Positions 33,701 through 40,916 of a stretch of DNA of 64,000 nucleotides are shown in pieces. The DNA is from CAWGOF01 sp963824225 (GTDB lineage Bacteria > Acidobacteriota > Polarisedimenticolia > Polarisedimenticolales > Polarisedimenticolaceae), in assembly GCA_963824225.1 (NCBI GenBank), contig CAWGOF010000003.1, positions 2,914,001-2,978,000 on the forward strand, given 5' to 3'. Numbering within the stretch: the stretch's first letter is position 1; every line of letters begins with the position of its first letter. A program made the position numbers and the translations under genes. The notes under the pieces are model-generated. The model was not told the origin of the DNA. It searched no databases and saw only the letters and a program-made list of their open reading frames with translations.

Positions 33701-35356
33701 TACCTGGTCGTTCGAGTCCGAGGCGAACAGGTTGCCGGCGGCATCCGCGTCGAGGCCCGTGACGACGCTCGTGAGCGTCGCGTAGGTCACCGCAGGACCG
33801 CCTGTGGACGCGATCTTCTGGATCGACGACGCGTTGAGGCTCGAGAAGTAGACGTTGTCGGATCCGTCGACGGCGATGGACTGCGGCCTGGGCAGGCCCG
33901 ACGCCAGTACCGTGACGACGCCGGTCGTTGCGTCGACCTTCTGGATCGTCCCGTTGTTGTTGCCCGTTCCCCGGTCCGCCACGAACACGAAGCCCGTGGT
34001 ACTCGACGCGATGCCGCGCGGCCGCCCGAGCGCGGCCGTCAGGTCGGACACCACACCCGTGGCGGGATCGACCTTGTGGAGCTTGTCGTCCTTGGACGAG
34101 GAGAAGGCGACCGCACCGGAGCCGAGAATCGCCAGCCCTTCGACGGAGCACAGAGAGCTGTTCGGACCGCTGCCGCAGTTCGCGGTGGATGCGAGGGTGA
34201 CCTCGAGGCCGGCCGGCGTGACGCGCCGGAGCTGATTCGTGTTGTCGTAGAAGTAGAGGTTCCCCGCGGCGTCCGCACGGACGTGCGTGGGGCTCAGCAG
34301 GCTGGCGGACAGGGCCGGAACGCCGTTGCCGTAATAGCCGATCGTCCCGTTGCCCGCGATGATCGTCGCGCTGCCGCTCGTGCTGACCGTCTTGGCGCGG
34401 TAGTTGTCGCGGTCGGCGACGAGGAGCGAGCCGCCCGGCAGGACCGTCACCTGCGCGATGTAGGACGATCCGGTGGAGCCGATCGTGGAGACCGACCCCG
34501 AGACCCACTTCAGGTACTTCTGGGCGTTGCCGCCGCACGAGCCGGTGTTGCTGCTGAAGTACACGGCTCCTGCGGCGTCGGCCGCGACGCCGCCCGGGCT
34601 GCAGATCCCGCTGACGAGGGTCGAGAGCGAGTCGGTCGAGAACGTCAGCTTCCGGATGCGGGCGTTGCCGCCGTCCGCGATGAGGAGGTCGCCCGCGGGA
34701 TCGAGGGCCAGGCCACGCGGCTCGTTGAGCCGCTTCGTGGTGGCCGGCGCGCCGTCTGCAAACCCCGCGACGCCCGTCCCCGCGACGGTGCTGACGAGAC
34801 CGGTCGCGCGATCGAGCTTGCGCACGCGGTTCCCGTCCGCGACGAGCACGTTTCCGCCCGCCGCGACGACGACGTCCCGCGGTGCATCGAGCATGATCTG
34901 CAGCGCGGCGATCCCCTCGCCCGTGAGGCTGCCGCCGCCGAGGAGCGTCGAGATGTTGCCGCTGGCGAGGTCGACGCGCCGAATCCGGCGTCCGCCCTCG
35001 TCGGCGATCAGGAGGCTTCCGTCGCTGTCGAAGGCGAGACCCTTGGGCGAGACGAGCTCGGCCTTCACGGCCGGGCCGCCGTCGCCCGACGATCCGGAGC
35101 CGCCACTTCCCGCGACGAGGGCGATCGTCCCATCCGTCGCGATCTTGTACACGCGCCGGTCGTCCGACACCGCGATGTACGTATTCCCGCCCGCGTCGCG
35201 CACCACGTCCTGCGGCGTGCGCAGGTTGACGGCGAGCGCGGGGGAGCCGTCCCCCGGACCCCCGCCTGCGGCGGTCTCGATGACACCCTGCGCCCATGCC
35301 GCGGAGGCGGCGAGCGACATACCGACGAGGGCAAGAAGCGTTCGGGAGGCTCTCAT
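30800..35356 (-). CDS. Giant secreted NHL-propeller / Ig-like repeat / PxKF protein
   Basis: 1518 residues. Signal peptide 1-22 (ending AWAQ). About 25-620: NHL repeats forming propellers (LVSPKGLAFDSDGSLLIADE, LNEPRGLALDPAGDLLIADG, RIRKLTF). About 612-700: PKD-like domain (VDGSASSDPDGDPLTYSW style, here VALDGSASSDPDGDPLTYSW). About 705-1270: eight repeats of roughly 60-80 residues, each with GWNNTDVTVTF-like start, SGVxSC core and DxAGN...INIDKTAP end, typical of bacterial Ig-like modules. Residues about 1423-1518 form a PxKF domain (RTIPVKWQLKDAAGVSV ... YAKFKFK). It lacks the module shared by the other giants. Its start overlaps the stop of the gene at 35353-35805 (ATGA), so it is translated together with that small protein. 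Confidence 0.87.
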   Translation of the reverse strand: MRASRTLLALVGMSLAASAAWAQGVIETAAGGGPGDGSPALAVNLRTPQDVVRDAGGNTYIAVSDDRRVYKIATDGTIALVAGSGGSGSSGDGGPAVKAELVSPKGLAFDSDGSLLIADEGGRRIRRVDLASGNISTLLGGGSLTGEGIAALQIMLDAPRDVVVAAGGNVLVADGNRVRKLDRATGLVSTVAGTGVAGFADGAPATTKRLNEPRGLALDPAGDLLIADGGNARIRKLTFSTDSLSTLVSGICSPGGVAADAAGAVYFSSNTGSCGGNAQKYLKWVSGSVSTIGSTGSSYIAQVTVLPGGSLLVADRDNYRAKTVSTSGSATIIAGNGTIGYYGNGVPALSASLLSPTHVRADAAGNLYFYDNTNQLRRVTPAGLEVTLASTANCGSGPNSSLCSVEGLAILGSGAVAFSSSKDDKLHKVDPATGVVSDLTAALGRPRGIASSTTGFVFVADRGTGNNNGTIQKVDATTGVVTVLASGLPRPQSIAVDGSDNVYFSSLNASSIQKIASTGGPAVTYATLTSVVTGLDADAAGNLFASDSNDQVWKIAAGTGAKSVYAGSGVAGLGDGGSATAARLSGPSGLSSVGTDLYIADALNYRIRRIRSNREPSAAAGTDQVVEATSPAGATVALDGSASSDPDGDPLTYSWTGPFGSASGPTPSVLLPLGTHTITLSVSDGSVSASDTLTVTVQDTIGPVITFVRSPMPNANGWNNTDVTVTFTCTDSGSGLTALPAVSQIVAVEGAGQTRSHQCTDAAGNESTLVVSDINVDKTAPVSAATAAPSANGHGWNNTDVTVTFAATDGLSGVSSCDPAVVLSGEGSGQSASGSCTDQAGNPAPVSASGINIDKTAPSLIFQEPSPAPNANGWNNTDVAFAFTASDNLSGIDSTSLPSPLVLTAEGGAISDTVGATDLAGNSASFPSPVVKIDRTSPEVTGSRTPLANVHGWNHTDVTVSVAATDSLSGVESCDDDIVVSTEGAAQSVTRSCTDLAGNTASATVEGINIDKTAPDSMATASPAANAQGWNNTDVTVTFAATDGLSGVASCDEAVVLSSEGSGQSASGSCTDHAGNSAPASASGINIDKTEPSLSFGVPSPAPNANGWNQTDVAFAFTASDGLSGIESTSIPSPLVLTSEGASVSGTVSVTDLAGNTRSFTSAIVSIDKTAPAVTGARTPLANVHGWNHTDVTVSVAATDALSGVESCDDDVVVSTEGAAQSVTRSCTDLAGNTASATVASINIDKTAPVVSGTPSRPADRNGWFNHDVSVAWSGTDALSGVLSCSPASTYAGPDSVSASLSGHCSDRAGNDGAGSHTLKFDATAPTVSIVTPPSGATYSLNQSVMAQYSCADNLSGVDSCAGPVTSGSAISTSPVGAKNFKVDAMDAAGNAASATNAYAIQYRFSGFLQPVDNLPIVNAANAGRTIPVKWQLKDAAGVSVSDLSSVTSLLWAPMACDAAPTDIIEEETAATGGTQLRYDGSQFIYNWSTHKGWANTCVQIQLTLADGTKQYAKFKFK
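31570..33240 (-). repeat. Eight Ig-like repeats within the NHL protein gene
   Basis: The segments beginning GW[NF]N[TH]DV occur eight times, and some copies are nearly identical in DNA (for instance around 31625-31850 and 32330-32540). They alternate between two subtypes: 'DVTVTFAATDGLSGV' with disulfide cysteines and 'DVAFAFTASDNLSGI' without. This suggests duplication of a block of repeats. Confidence 0.8.
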
Positions 35357-35805
35357 GGCTGGACATCCGGCGAGGAGATCTGAACCAGGTCGACCATCGC
35401 GCCGAGGTCGGTGCCGTCCACGTCATAGGCTTCGAGGCGCACACGGGGTGGCGCACCGCTCCGCCAGCGATCCCATTCCGATCGTTCGAGGCTGACCCGG
35501 GCCATCAAGGGAACATCCACCCCGGGGCTGAAAGCTAGGGCCGCGAACCGGGCATAGACCACCCCGGGGTCGGAAGCGTCGAGCAGGCTCACCGTGGCGC
35601 CCGAGATCTCCTCGCTCCGGTGGCTGACGACCGACAGATCGAAGGTCAGCGAGACGACCTGGTCGCCCTCGACGACCTCGGTGGCCTCGTACCGTCCGGA
35701 GTAGTCGGACCCGGCCGCGCGCACCGGAGTTGGCGACATGAGCGCGATCCCGGCGGCCGTGATGAGGGTGAGAGCGAAGCGTTTGGAACGAGTCCTCGGG
35801 AACAT
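35353..35805 (-). CDS. Small secreted protein coupled to the NHL giant
   Basis: 150 residues. A signal peptide (KRFALTLITAAGIALMSPTPVRA) precedes a beta-rich mature part (YSGRYEATEVVEGDQVVSLTFDLSVV, VPLMARVSLERSEWDRWRSG). No named family recognised. Its stop overlaps the start codon of the 1518-residue protein by four bases, so the two are made together; a partner, chaperone or co-secreted subunit is plausible but unproven. Upstream promoter must lie in the 190-base gap toward the divergent gene at 35998. Confidence 0.72.
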   Translation of the reverse strand: MFPRTRSKRFALTLITAAGIALMSPTPVRAAGSDYSGRYEATEVVEGDQVVSLTFDLSVVSHRSEEISGATVSLLDASDPGVVYARFAALAFSPGVDVPLMARVSLERSEWDRWRSGAPPRVRLEAYDVDGTDLGAMVDLVQISSPDVQP

Positions 35806-35997
35806 CGGATCACCTCATCGCGCCCAACCCCCCGAGGGCAAGAACGGACGTACGATGACCCGCTCGAGCATTCAACGGCGAGTTTCGCAACCCCGATCGA
35901 GTGTCGGCAGGCGTTTCCGGTCGCTCCGGATCTTCGTGTGGGACGGAGGGGGACGATTACGTGCTGGTATCATCCGAGTGCGCGAAAGAGCCGACCG

Positions 35998-36918
35998 ATG
36001 AGCACGTCCGACTACACGCCGATCCCCGACGCGCTGCCGCTCAGCCGGCGGTCGGTCGCCTGGAAAGTGCTCGCCGAGCCGGTGGCGTTTCTCGGTGGCC
36101 GGCGCGCGTTGCTCCTCCAGGTTGCTCATCCGAAGGTCGGCGCCGGTGTGGAACAGCACTCTCGGTATGCCACCGATCCGTGGGCGCGCCTGTTCCGCAC
36201 CGTCGACGTGTTGGCGAAGCTGTTGTTCGCGTCGCCTGCAGTGTCCGAGCAACAGGCCCGCATCCTCGAGGCGGTGCACCGGCGCGTCGCCGGCACGACC
36301 GACGACGGTGAGCCCTATGACGCCCTCGACCCGGACCTCCTCGTCTGGGTGTGGGCGACGCTCGTCGAGACCGGGCTGCTCCTATACGAGCGCGTGTTCC
36401 CGGCTCTGACCGCCGCCGAGCGCGACCAGTACTACGAGGAATGGAAGCTCGTCGCCTACGGCTGCGGCGTGCCCCGCGGTGGCTGCCCGGCCTCGTGGAG
36501 CGACTTCGAGTCGTACGTGGAGCGGGTCGTCGCCGAAGAGCTGAGGGTGACGCGCGCCGCCCGCTCGGTCGCCCACGCCACGGTGGAGCTGCCGTTGCCG
36601 TGGCCGTTCAACCGGCTGTCGGCCGGACCGCTCGAGCTCGTGACGATCGGGACGTTCCCGCCGCGCCTTCGCGACGGGTTCGACTTCGCCTGGGACGACG
36701 CTCGCGAGCGTCGCCTTCGGTGGTTCTTCGCCGCGACGCGGACGGTGATGCGAGTCCTGCCGCCGTTCCTCCGCCAGGCGGGGTTCCGTTCCATCGTCCG
36801 GCGCGACAAGCCGTTGCGGTTCCCGTGGCTCCAGCGACGGGGCGCCGCCCTTACCGCCCGGCGAATGTCGAGCTTCGACGGCGCGGCAGTTGCGCGTGGC
36901 GTTGGCCGTCGCGGGTAG
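35998..36918 (+). CDS. MpaB / rubber-oxygenase-like protein (DUF2236)
   Basis: 306 residues from the ATG at 35998; an open frame extends upstream without a plausible start. Features of the family are LLLQVAHPKVGAGVEQHSRY near residues 38-57, with the conserved His/Arg region, the YDALDPDLLVWVWATLVET segment and YYEEWKLVAYGCGVPRG. Members include latex-clearing oxygenases (haem-binding) and the fungal MpaB enzyme of mycophenolate biosynthesis; many bacterial members are uncharacterised. No signal peptide, so probably cytoplasmic. The methyltransferase gene begins within its last about 25 bases. Confidence 0.85.
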   Translation: MSTSDYTPIPDALPLSRRSVAWKVLAEPVAFLGGRRALLLQVAHPKVGAGVEQHSRYATDPWARLFRTVDVLAKLLFASPAVSEQQARILEAVHRRVAGTTDDGEPYDALDPDLLVWVWATLVETGLLLYERVFPALTAAERDQYYEEWKLVAYGCGVPRGGCPASWSDFESYVERVVAEELRVTRAARSVAHATVELPLPWPFNRLSAGPLELVTIGTFPPRLRDGFDFAWDDARERRLRWFFAATRTVMRVLPPFLRQAGFRSIVRRDKPLRFPWLQRRGAALTARRMSSFDGAAVARGVGRRG

Positions 36919-37567
36919 CGATCTCGACGGCGCGATCCGCCGCACGCTCGAGCGCTATCGACGTGCGCCCGTGTCCGACCGCATGTACGTCGCGGGAAAA
37001 TTGCAGCACGACCCGGTCGTGACCGAGATCAGCGCGCTCGCTGGCGACTTCGGCCGCGTCCTCGATGCCGGATGTGGCCGCGGGCAGCTGGGTCTGTGCC
37101 TGCTCGAGCTCGGACGCGTGAGCTCGCTGGCAGGCTTCGACAGCGACGAGCGCAAGCTGGGCTTGGCCCGGGAGGCAGGCGGTGGGCAGGCGGATTTTCA
37201 GGTGCGAGATCTGGCAACCTCGAAGTGGCCGCGGTGCGACACGGCGATGCTGATCGATGTGCTGCACTACCTGCCGATCTCCGAGCAAGACGAGATCCTC
37301 GCTCACGCCGTCCGAGCGGTCGGACCGGGCGGTCGAGTTCTGGTGCGCGAGGTCGATGGGGCGGCGGGGGTCAGGAGCGTGGTAACGCGCTTCGCCGAGC
37401 GGATCGCGACCCTGATGCGCCTGAATCGCGGGCGTGCACCGCTCAGCTACCGAGCCGCACGCGAGATCATCGATCGCCTCGAAGCTCTCGGCACCAGCTG
37501 TCAGCTCAGCGCTGCCTCACAGGGCACGCCGTTCGCCAACGTGCTGATCGTGGCGCGGCGGCGCTGA
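36896..37567 (+). CDS. SAM-dependent class I methyltransferase
   Basis: About 223 residues. The start may be TTG at 36890 or GTG at 36896; I prefer GTG. The glycine-rich SAM motif is VLDAGCGRGQLGLCLLEL, followed by the acidic end of beta-2 (GFDSDERKL) and motif IV (DTAMLIDVLHYLP), then GPGGRVLVREVD. Small-molecule methyltransferase; no substrate clue. It overlaps the MpaB-like gene at its start, so the pair is probably one transcript, and a joint oxidation-methylation role is conceivable. The 3' end overlaps the convergent MscS gene by 51 bases. Confidence 0.87.
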   Translation: MALAVAGSDLDGAIRRTLERYRRAPVSDRMYVAGKLQHDPVVTEISALAGDFGRVLDAGCGRGQLGLCLLELGRVSSLAGFDSDERKLGLAREAGGGQADFQVRDLATSKWPRCDTAMLIDVLHYLPISEQDEILAHAVRAVGPGGRVLVREVDGAAGVRSVVTRFAERIATLMRLNRGRAPLSYRAAREIIDRLEALGTSCQLSAASQGTPFANVLIVARRR

Positions 37568-38455
37568 TTCGTAGGGATCGCGGTCGAGCAATCGGATCGT
37601 CGTCACGGGCGACGGCCGCGGAATCCCGTCGTGCGTCAGGGCGTCGCGTACCGCCGTGATCGCCTGGTCGCGTGTCTGGTCCAGCACGGACGTCTCGCCC
37701 CACACCGTGATCGACCACTTCAGTCCGCTGTCGACCATGTCCGACAGCAGCGCCGATGGGACGGGGTCCTTCAGTACCGTGGGGCACGATGCGCACGCAC
37801 GGAGCAGCGTCGATCGGACCGTCTCCACGTCGCAGTCCGGTGCCACCACCGTGAAGAACGTCGTCGAGCGCCGCGGGTTGAGCGAGCTGTTCTCGATGAC
37901 CTTCCCGAAGATCGAGTTGTTGGGAATGAAGATGCGCCGGTTGTCGGTCGTGTTCAGCGTGGTCGCGAACAGCTCGACCTCTTCCACGATGCCGGAGACT
38001 CCGTCCACGACGATCGCGTCACCGGCCTTGAACGGACGCGTGATGAGGAGCATCAGTCCCGCGGCCCCATTCGACAGCGCCCCCTGACTCGCCAGGCCGA
38101 CGGCCAGACCGATCGACCCGAGCACCGCCGCGAACGCGGTGATGTTGATCCCCATGATCGGAGCGCAGCTCATCAACCCCAGGACGACCACCGCGTAGCG
38201 GGCGATGTTCGAGACGAACTTCGACACCGTCGCGTCGAAGCGCGCTCGCTCGAGGGCCGCGCTCACGGCCCGCTTCGTCCAGCCCGCCACGAAGTACGCG
38301 ACGATCAGGACCACGATCGCTCCGAGCACTCGGAACCCGTACTGGGTGAGAAGCTTCATGCAGTAATCGAAGAAGCCCTCGGCCCAGCCGCGGGCCTGGT
38401 CGACGCTCACCGCGACCGTGTTGGCCGCGTCGTTTTCGGTCGGTGTGAGTTCCAT
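37517..38455 (-). CDS. Small-conductance mechanosensitive channel (MscS family)
   Basis: 312 residues, close to the classical MscS size. Three N-terminal membrane helices: VLGAIVVLIVAYFVAGWTKRA, YAVVVLGLMSCAPIMGI and the pore helix region AAVLGSIGLAVGLASQGALSNGAAGLMLLI. The Gly/Ala-rich pore pattern and the following FKAGDAIVVDGVSGIVEEVELFAT and NRRIFIPNNSIFG beta domain are characteristic. It opens under membrane tension to release solutes after osmotic downshock. Monocistronic as seen; its end overlaps the methyltransferase gene tail to tail. Confidence 0.93.
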   Translation of the reverse strand: MELTPTENDAANTVAVSVDQARGWAEGFFDYCMKLLTQYGFRVLGAIVVLIVAYFVAGWTKRAVSAALERARFDATVSKFVSNIARYAVVVLGLMSCAPIMGINITAFAAVLGSIGLAVGLASQGALSNGAAGLMLLITRPFKAGDAIVVDGVSGIVEEVELFATTLNTTDNRRIFIPNNSIFGKVIENSSLNPRRSTTFFTVVAPDCDVETVRSTLLRACASCPTVLKDPVPSALLSDMVDSGLKWSITVWGETSVLDQTRDQAITAVRDALTHDGIPRPSPVTTIRLLDRDPYESAPPRHDQHVGERRAL

Positions 38456-38590
38456 CGCGTATTCCCCCGAGGAGTGCCCGGTGCACCGGAAGCTTGCCGC
38501 GTCGACCCGATCGGGTCAAGACCTGAGCCCACGAGCGAAGCGGATCGGTCGAAACGGGGGATTTGGCGGCGGGGAGGGGCGCGGCAAAGG

Positions 38591-38629
38591 GAGCGAAGGC
38601 GAGCCGAGGTTGTCGGCTCGCCTTCGCTC
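38591..38629 (-). terminator. Long perfect hairpin after the Kazal protein gene
   Basis: GAGCGAAGGCGAGCCG (38591-38606) pairs perfectly with 38614-38629 around a 7-base loop, 18 bases beyond the stop of the minus-strand gene. A 16-bp GC-rich stem without a long T-run; it may also protect the gene's mRNA end. Confidence 0.75.
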
Positions 38630-38647
38630 TAGATCAGTCGATCGTCG

Positions 38648-40066
38648 TCAGGGGCACGACGCGTCGCAGTCCGTCTGTCCCTGGCACTCGGCAATGCACG
38701 CGTTGTCGTACGTGTTGCCGTCCGAGCAGAGCACAGGATCGTAGATCCTGGAGCAGCTACTGCACTCGTCGGTCTCGCCGTCGCACTCGGTCTGGCCGGC
38801 GCACTCGGCGAGGCACGCGTTGAAGTAGACGTTGCCGTCCTCGCAGGTCACCGGATCGAAGTCCAGTGGGCAGGCGCACAGACCAGGACACTCCGTCTGG
38901 CCCGCGCACTCGGCCTCGCACGAATTGGCGTACGTGACGCCATCCGTGCAGGTCACCGGATTGTAGATCGCCGGGCAAGCGCACGCGGCCGCGCAATCGG
39001 TCAGACCCTCGCACGCCGCAAGGCATGCGTTGGCGAACTCCGCGCCGCCCGTGCAGACCACCGGATCGTGGATGGTCGAGCACGCGCATTGATTGGCGCA
39101 GTCGGTTTGACCTGCGCACTCGGCGAGGCATTCGCTGGCGTACGTGTTGCCGTCCTCGCAGGTCACCGGATCGAAGATCGGCTGGCAGGCACAGAGTGAC
39201 GGACAGTCGGTCTGGCCAGCGCACTCGGCGACACAGGCGTTGGCGTACGTGTTGCCGTCGGCACAGGTCAACGGGTCGAAGATCCCCGGGCAGGCGCAGG
39301 TCGATGAGCACTCGGTCTGACCGGCACACTCGGCCAGACAGCCGTTGGCGAACGTGCTGCCGTCGGGGCAGGTCACCGGGTCGAAGATCTCGGTGCAAGC
39401 GCAAGGCGTGTCGCACTCCGTTTGACCGGCGCACTCGGCGGTGCACTCGCTGGCGTACAGATTGCCGTCCTCGCAGGTCACCGGATCGAAGATCCCGGGA
39501 CAGGCGCAGAGAGCAGGGCACTCCGTTTGATCGGCGCACTCGGCGAGGCAGGCGTTCCCGTAAGTGTTGCCGTCGGCGCAGGTCACCGGATCGAAGATCA
39601 GCGGGCAGGCGCAATTAGCCCTGCACTCCGTTTGACCGGCGCACTCGGCGACGCATTCGTTCGCGTAGAGCTGGCCGTCCTCGCAGGCGACCGGGTCGAA
39701 GATATCGGAGCACGCGCAGGCGCGTGAGCAGTCGGTCTGCCCGGAGCACTCCGCGATGCACTCGTTGTCGTACGTCCCACCGTCCGAGCACGTGACCGGA
39801 TCGAAGATCTTGGGACAAGCTTCGGTGCATGCGTTTACGCACGCACCGATCGTGTCCCCGTGGTTATTCACGTGTGCCTGGACCGCAGACGCAGCGATCG
39901 TGATGTTATGGCCCTTGTGGCAAATCGTAACTTTCTCCCGACCCTGACCGCGACTCCGCCCCGGCCCCGCCGACGCGGTACCAACGGCAAGCAGCATCAC
40001 GGCGACGCACCCGGTAACAGCCAACCCACGGGCGCGGCGGGAGTACCCCCCCAAACCAAACTTCAT
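38648..40066 (-). CDS. Secreted multi-Kazal-like protein
   Basis: 472 residues from the ATG at 40066, placed by a GAAGGAGG ribosome site and the signal peptide that starts there (GLAVTGCVAVMLLAVGTASA). After it comes KVTICHKGHNITIAASAVQA..HVNNHGDTIGAC, the short 'ICHK...AHxxHGDxxGxC' domain found at many bacterial surface protein termini. Eleven tandem Kazal-like units of about 35 residues follow, each of the form C-x-x-IFDPVTC-x-DG-x-TY-x-N-x-C-x-AEC-x-GQT-x-C. Kazal domains usually inhibit serine proteases through a loop near the second cysteine. Probably exported and disulfide-rich; a protease-inhibitor or adhesion role is inferred. Confidence 0.88.
   Translation of the reverse strand: MKFGLGGYSRRARGLAVTGCVAVMLLAVGTASAGPGRSRGQGREKVTICHKGHNITIAASAVQAHVNNHGDTIGACVNACTEACPKIFDPVTCSDGGTYDNECIAECSGQTDCSRACACSDIFDPVACEDGQLYANECVAECAGQTECRANCACPLIFDPVTCADGNTYGNACLAECADQTECPALCACPGIFDPVTCEDGNLYASECTAECAGQTECDTPCACTEIFDPVTCPDGSTFANGCLAECAGQTECSSTCACPGIFDPLTCADGNTYANACVAECAGQTDCPSLCACQPIFDPVTCEDGNTYASECLAECAGQTDCANQCACSTIHDPVVCTGGAEFANACLAACEGLTDCAAACACPAIYNPVTCTDGVTYANSCEAECAGQTECPGLCACPLDFDPVTCEDGNVYFNACLAECAGQTECDGETDECSSCSRIYDPVLCSDGNTYDNACIAECQGQTDCDASCP
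38660..39830 (-). repeat. Eleven Kazal-unit tandem repeats (about 105 bp)
   Basis: The GATCGAAGATC-type block (coding I-F-D-P) recurs roughly every 105 bases along this stretch. Units 8, 9 and the last two are more diverged (IHDPVVC, IYNPVTC, DFDPVTC, IYDPVLC), while the middle units are near-identical. Confidence 0.85.
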
Positions 40067-40264
40067 TCGTGGCCTCCTTCCAACGAAGCTGAGATGAGCG
40101 TGCCCCAACCCATCCGAGAGCATACTCGCTCAAGGCTCGATCCGCTGACGGCGGTCCACCTGAAAATGCGTGCGGCGATCACCCGATTCCGCCGAATGAG
40201 CTGACTATGGAAGAAAGCGTGGGTTTCGGCCTTCGCCGACTCTTCGTGCTCCTGCCGGCGCGGT

Positions 40265-40810
40265 CTATTCGATGCTGATCGCGACCGCTCTCGTGTAGTA
40301 CATCACGATGCGGTCGCCGACATTGAGGCCCTTCATGAGGCCCTTGTCTTCTAGCTTGTAGCTCGTGGTCTTTCCGTCCTCGGTCTGGACGGTCACAGCC
40401 CCAGCATTCGTGTCGATCGCCTTGATCGTCACGACCTTCGTCTCCTGCGTGGTCTTGGTAGCGCCCGGCTTGGCGCCGGCTTCGCGCACGATGGCCGGAT
40501 CGTCCTTTTCGGTGGGCGGAACGGACTCGCCGGGCTTGCGGACCCGGTAGACGACCGATTCGGTGATGCGGAAGGTCACCTCGTCGCCGACCTTGAGCTC
40601 ATCGAAGCGCCGCACCTCGGGACCGGCGTAGATCGACGTGGAGAGACCATCTTTTCCCTTGAGCGTGACCATGCGGGTGTCGTGGTCGATCGATTCGATC
40701 TTCGCCTTGATCGTAACGGGTTTCGTTTCGTGCTTGATCGGCTCCTGCGCAAGACTCGGCAGGGCGATCAGCGAAAGCAGCGCGAGGGTAGGGAGAAATC
40801 TTCTCATCAT
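40265..40810 (-). CDS. Small exported beta-domain protein
   Basis: 181 residues from the ATG at 40810 (a GGAGG ribosome site lies 8 bases upstream; an earlier in-frame start would include that site). Signal peptide RRFLPTLALLSLIALPSLAQ. The mature part holds two similar beta units: KAKIESIDHDTRMVTLKGKDG...FDELKVGDEVTFR and KAIDTNAGAVTVQTEDGKTTS...GLNVGDRIVMYYT. This resembles small OB/SH3-like repeats of periplasmic proteins. Function unknown. A related-looking exported protein lies at 44819. Confidence 0.75.
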   Translation of the reverse strand: MMRRFLPTLALLSLIALPSLAQEPIKHETKPVTIKAKIESIDHDTRMVTLKGKDGLSTSIYAGPEVRRFDELKVGDEVTFRITESVVYRVRKPGESVPPTEKDDPAIVREAGAKPGATKTTQETKVVTIKAIDTNAGAVTVQTEDGKTTSYKLEDKGLMKGLNVGDRIVMYYTRAVAISIE

Positions 40811-40916
40811 GGCTTCATCCTCCAACAGTTGTTGACGTGGCGCCTTACGTAGATCCTCCTTTCTCTTGATTCGGTAGCCCGCGCGGACATGATAGCCCCG
40901 CTGGGGGCTCTGAGCC

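Noticed and set aside
31406..35383. A 1325-codon plus-strand open frame opposite the NHL/Ig-like gene
   Set aside because: Arg/Val/Gly-rich shadow of a long repetitive GC-rich gene. It has no domain, signal or ribosome site, while the minus strand gives perfect NHL and Ig-like repeats.
36890..36918. TTG at 36890 as the methyltransferase start
   Set aside because: Possible, but GTG at 36896 is a stronger start codon and the extra two residues carry no information; left undecided in favour of GTG.
38660..39830. Evenly spaced repeats that could suggest a CRISPR array
   Set aside because: The period (about 105 bases) is in frame with a coding sequence giving Kazal units; no short conserved repeat with unique spacers.
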